From Bacteroidia bacterium (GTDB lineage: Bacteria; Bacteroidota; Bacteroidia; Flavobacteriales; Flavobacteriaceae), in assembly GCA_030425285.1 (NCBI GenBank), contig JAUIAY010000004.1, positions 62,001 through 126,000 on the forward strand: a stretch of 64,000 bases of DNA, written 5' to 3'. The notes beneath the pieces were generated by a model. The model searched no databases. It was not told the origin of the DNA and was given only the letters and a program-made list of their open reading frames with translations. The translations under genes were made by a program, and so were the position numbers. Numbering within the stretch: the stretch's first letter is position 1; every line of letters starts with the position of its first letter. Shown in pieces: positions 63,378 through 64,000 of this stretch.

Positions 63378-63977
63378 CTAAACCTTCATTTCAAATTCTG
63401 GACAATCTAAACGAATATCCTTATCCAATAAGGGTTCGTTTAAAAGATTGCAAAAGTGGTTGTCCTTATTTTTACAGTAGTATTTACAACCAAAGCACAT
63501 ACGTTGTACGCTTAAAACACCAGTTCTGTTTAAGGTATAAATAACAGAGCTTAACGCGTTAAACAAATCATCCTGTACATGCGAATCCATACTATTTAAT
63601 GTAGCTTGTATCGGATTGGCAAATTCTTCGGTTTCTTTTACTATGCGTTTGCCAGAATCGGTTAATTGAACGGTATAACTTCTACTGTCCGTTGTGGAAT
63701 ACCCCTTTTCAATAAACCCTTTATGGTTTAAAACCTTAATGGCATCACTAATGGTGGGCTTCGTAACATTAAATTCACTGGCCAAATAACTTACATTGCA
63801 GAGTTCATCTTTATGACTATCAATAAATAGCACAATCTGAATTTGAATAGGACTTAAACCCAATTGTTTAGCTTTATCCCAAAGCAAAACTTTAAAGGCT
63901 TCAGAGATACGTTGTAGTGCAACAACAATCTTTGCATTGATACTTTGGTTTGTATTGTCAAAAGGATTATGTTTCAT
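63378..63977 (-). CDS. MarR-family regulator with cysteine-rich C-terminal tail
   Basis: A 199-residue winged-helix regulator: IQIQIVLFIDSHKDELCNVSYLASEFNVTKPTISDAIKVLNHKGFIEKGYSTTDSRSYTVQLTD is the MarR DNA-binding core (about 45-110). The last 40 residues carry seven cysteines (MCFGCKYYCKNKDNHFCNLL, then RLDCPEF), a pattern that suggests a zinc or iron-sulfur site. A redox- or metal-sensing role is inference. The target genes lie outside or are not evident. Confidence 0.88.
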   Translation of the reverse strand: MKHNPFDNTNQSINAKIVVALQRISEAFKVLLWDKAKQLGLSPIQIQIVLFIDSHKDELCNVSYLASEFNVTKPTISDAIKVLNHKGFIEKGYSTTDSRSYTVQLTDSGKRIVKETEEFANPIQATLNSMDSHVQDDLFNALSSVIYTLNRTGVLSVQRMCFGCKYYCKNKDNHFCNLLNEPLLDKDIRLDCPEFEMKV

Positions 63978-64000
63978 AGAACTCTAAAATAAAGCCTACC

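Overview
The window looks like chromosome from a marine-type member of the Flavobacteriaceae (Bacteroidota). The evidence is AT-rich DNA, weak ribosome binding sites, a type IX secretion C-terminal sorting domain, DUF4294/DUF6090/DUF6266 proteins, SPII lipoproteins and Bacteroidota-style integrase and DUF3987 genes. It is a mix of housekeeping DNA and three accessory zones.

Layout. 1-13.7 kb: the tail of a carrier gene; an AraC regulator divergent from an aldehyde dehydrogenase / DUF779 / acetyl-CoA synthetase set (acetaldehyde to acetate to acetyl-CoA); a serine hydrolase, an amidase, Crp and YceI; a seven-repeat propeller lipoprotein; and a minus-strand group of DUF2200, DUF1801, P1 peptidase, DUF1428 and VOC genes. 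13.7-20.2 kb and 35.1-36.4 kb: an array of nine single-gene units, all on the minus strand. They are separated by roughly 100-200 bp imperfect palindromes whose architecture matches integron attC sites. In eight of the nine units the two ends are perfect 9-10 bp complements (GTT... at one end, ...AAC at the other), which is the signature of a circularisable gene cassette. No integron integrase is present. Two of the cassette genes are frameshifted. 20.2-35.1 kb: a 14.9 kb integrative element (tyrosine recombinase, accessory gene, HTH protein, DUF3987 protein, type III restriction-modification, a putative ADP-ribosyltransferase/antitoxin/SecB-like chaperone trio, an NYN protein, DUF6943, DUF6266). 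It sits exactly in the core of one attC-like site and is flanked by a 10 bp direct repeat.

36.8-54.4 kb: housekeeping genes: DinB-like, C45 hydrolase, MarC, an MFS exporter, an acyl-CoA carboxylase operon (BCCP, biotin carboxylase, carboxyltransferase), PrsW-like, NUDIX, M42 peptidase, DUF4294, hemolysin III, GNAT, a T9SS-secreted FG-GAP protein, ZIP transporter and methyltransferases. 54.5-56.9 kb: an AT-rich accessory trio (DUF262, nucleotidyltransferase, MltR-like) that may be a defence locus. 56.9-64 kb: three serine hydrolases of the beta-lactamase fold, a Crp and a MarR regulator, separated by long intergenic regions packed with dispersed palindromic repeats. One of the hydrolases carries degraded cassette ends.

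The most notable points are the integron-like cassette array without IntI, the mobile element that used an attC-like core as its target, and the defence cargo of that element, above all the toxin-antitoxin-chaperone-like trio. All functions are read from sequence alone; no database search was run.
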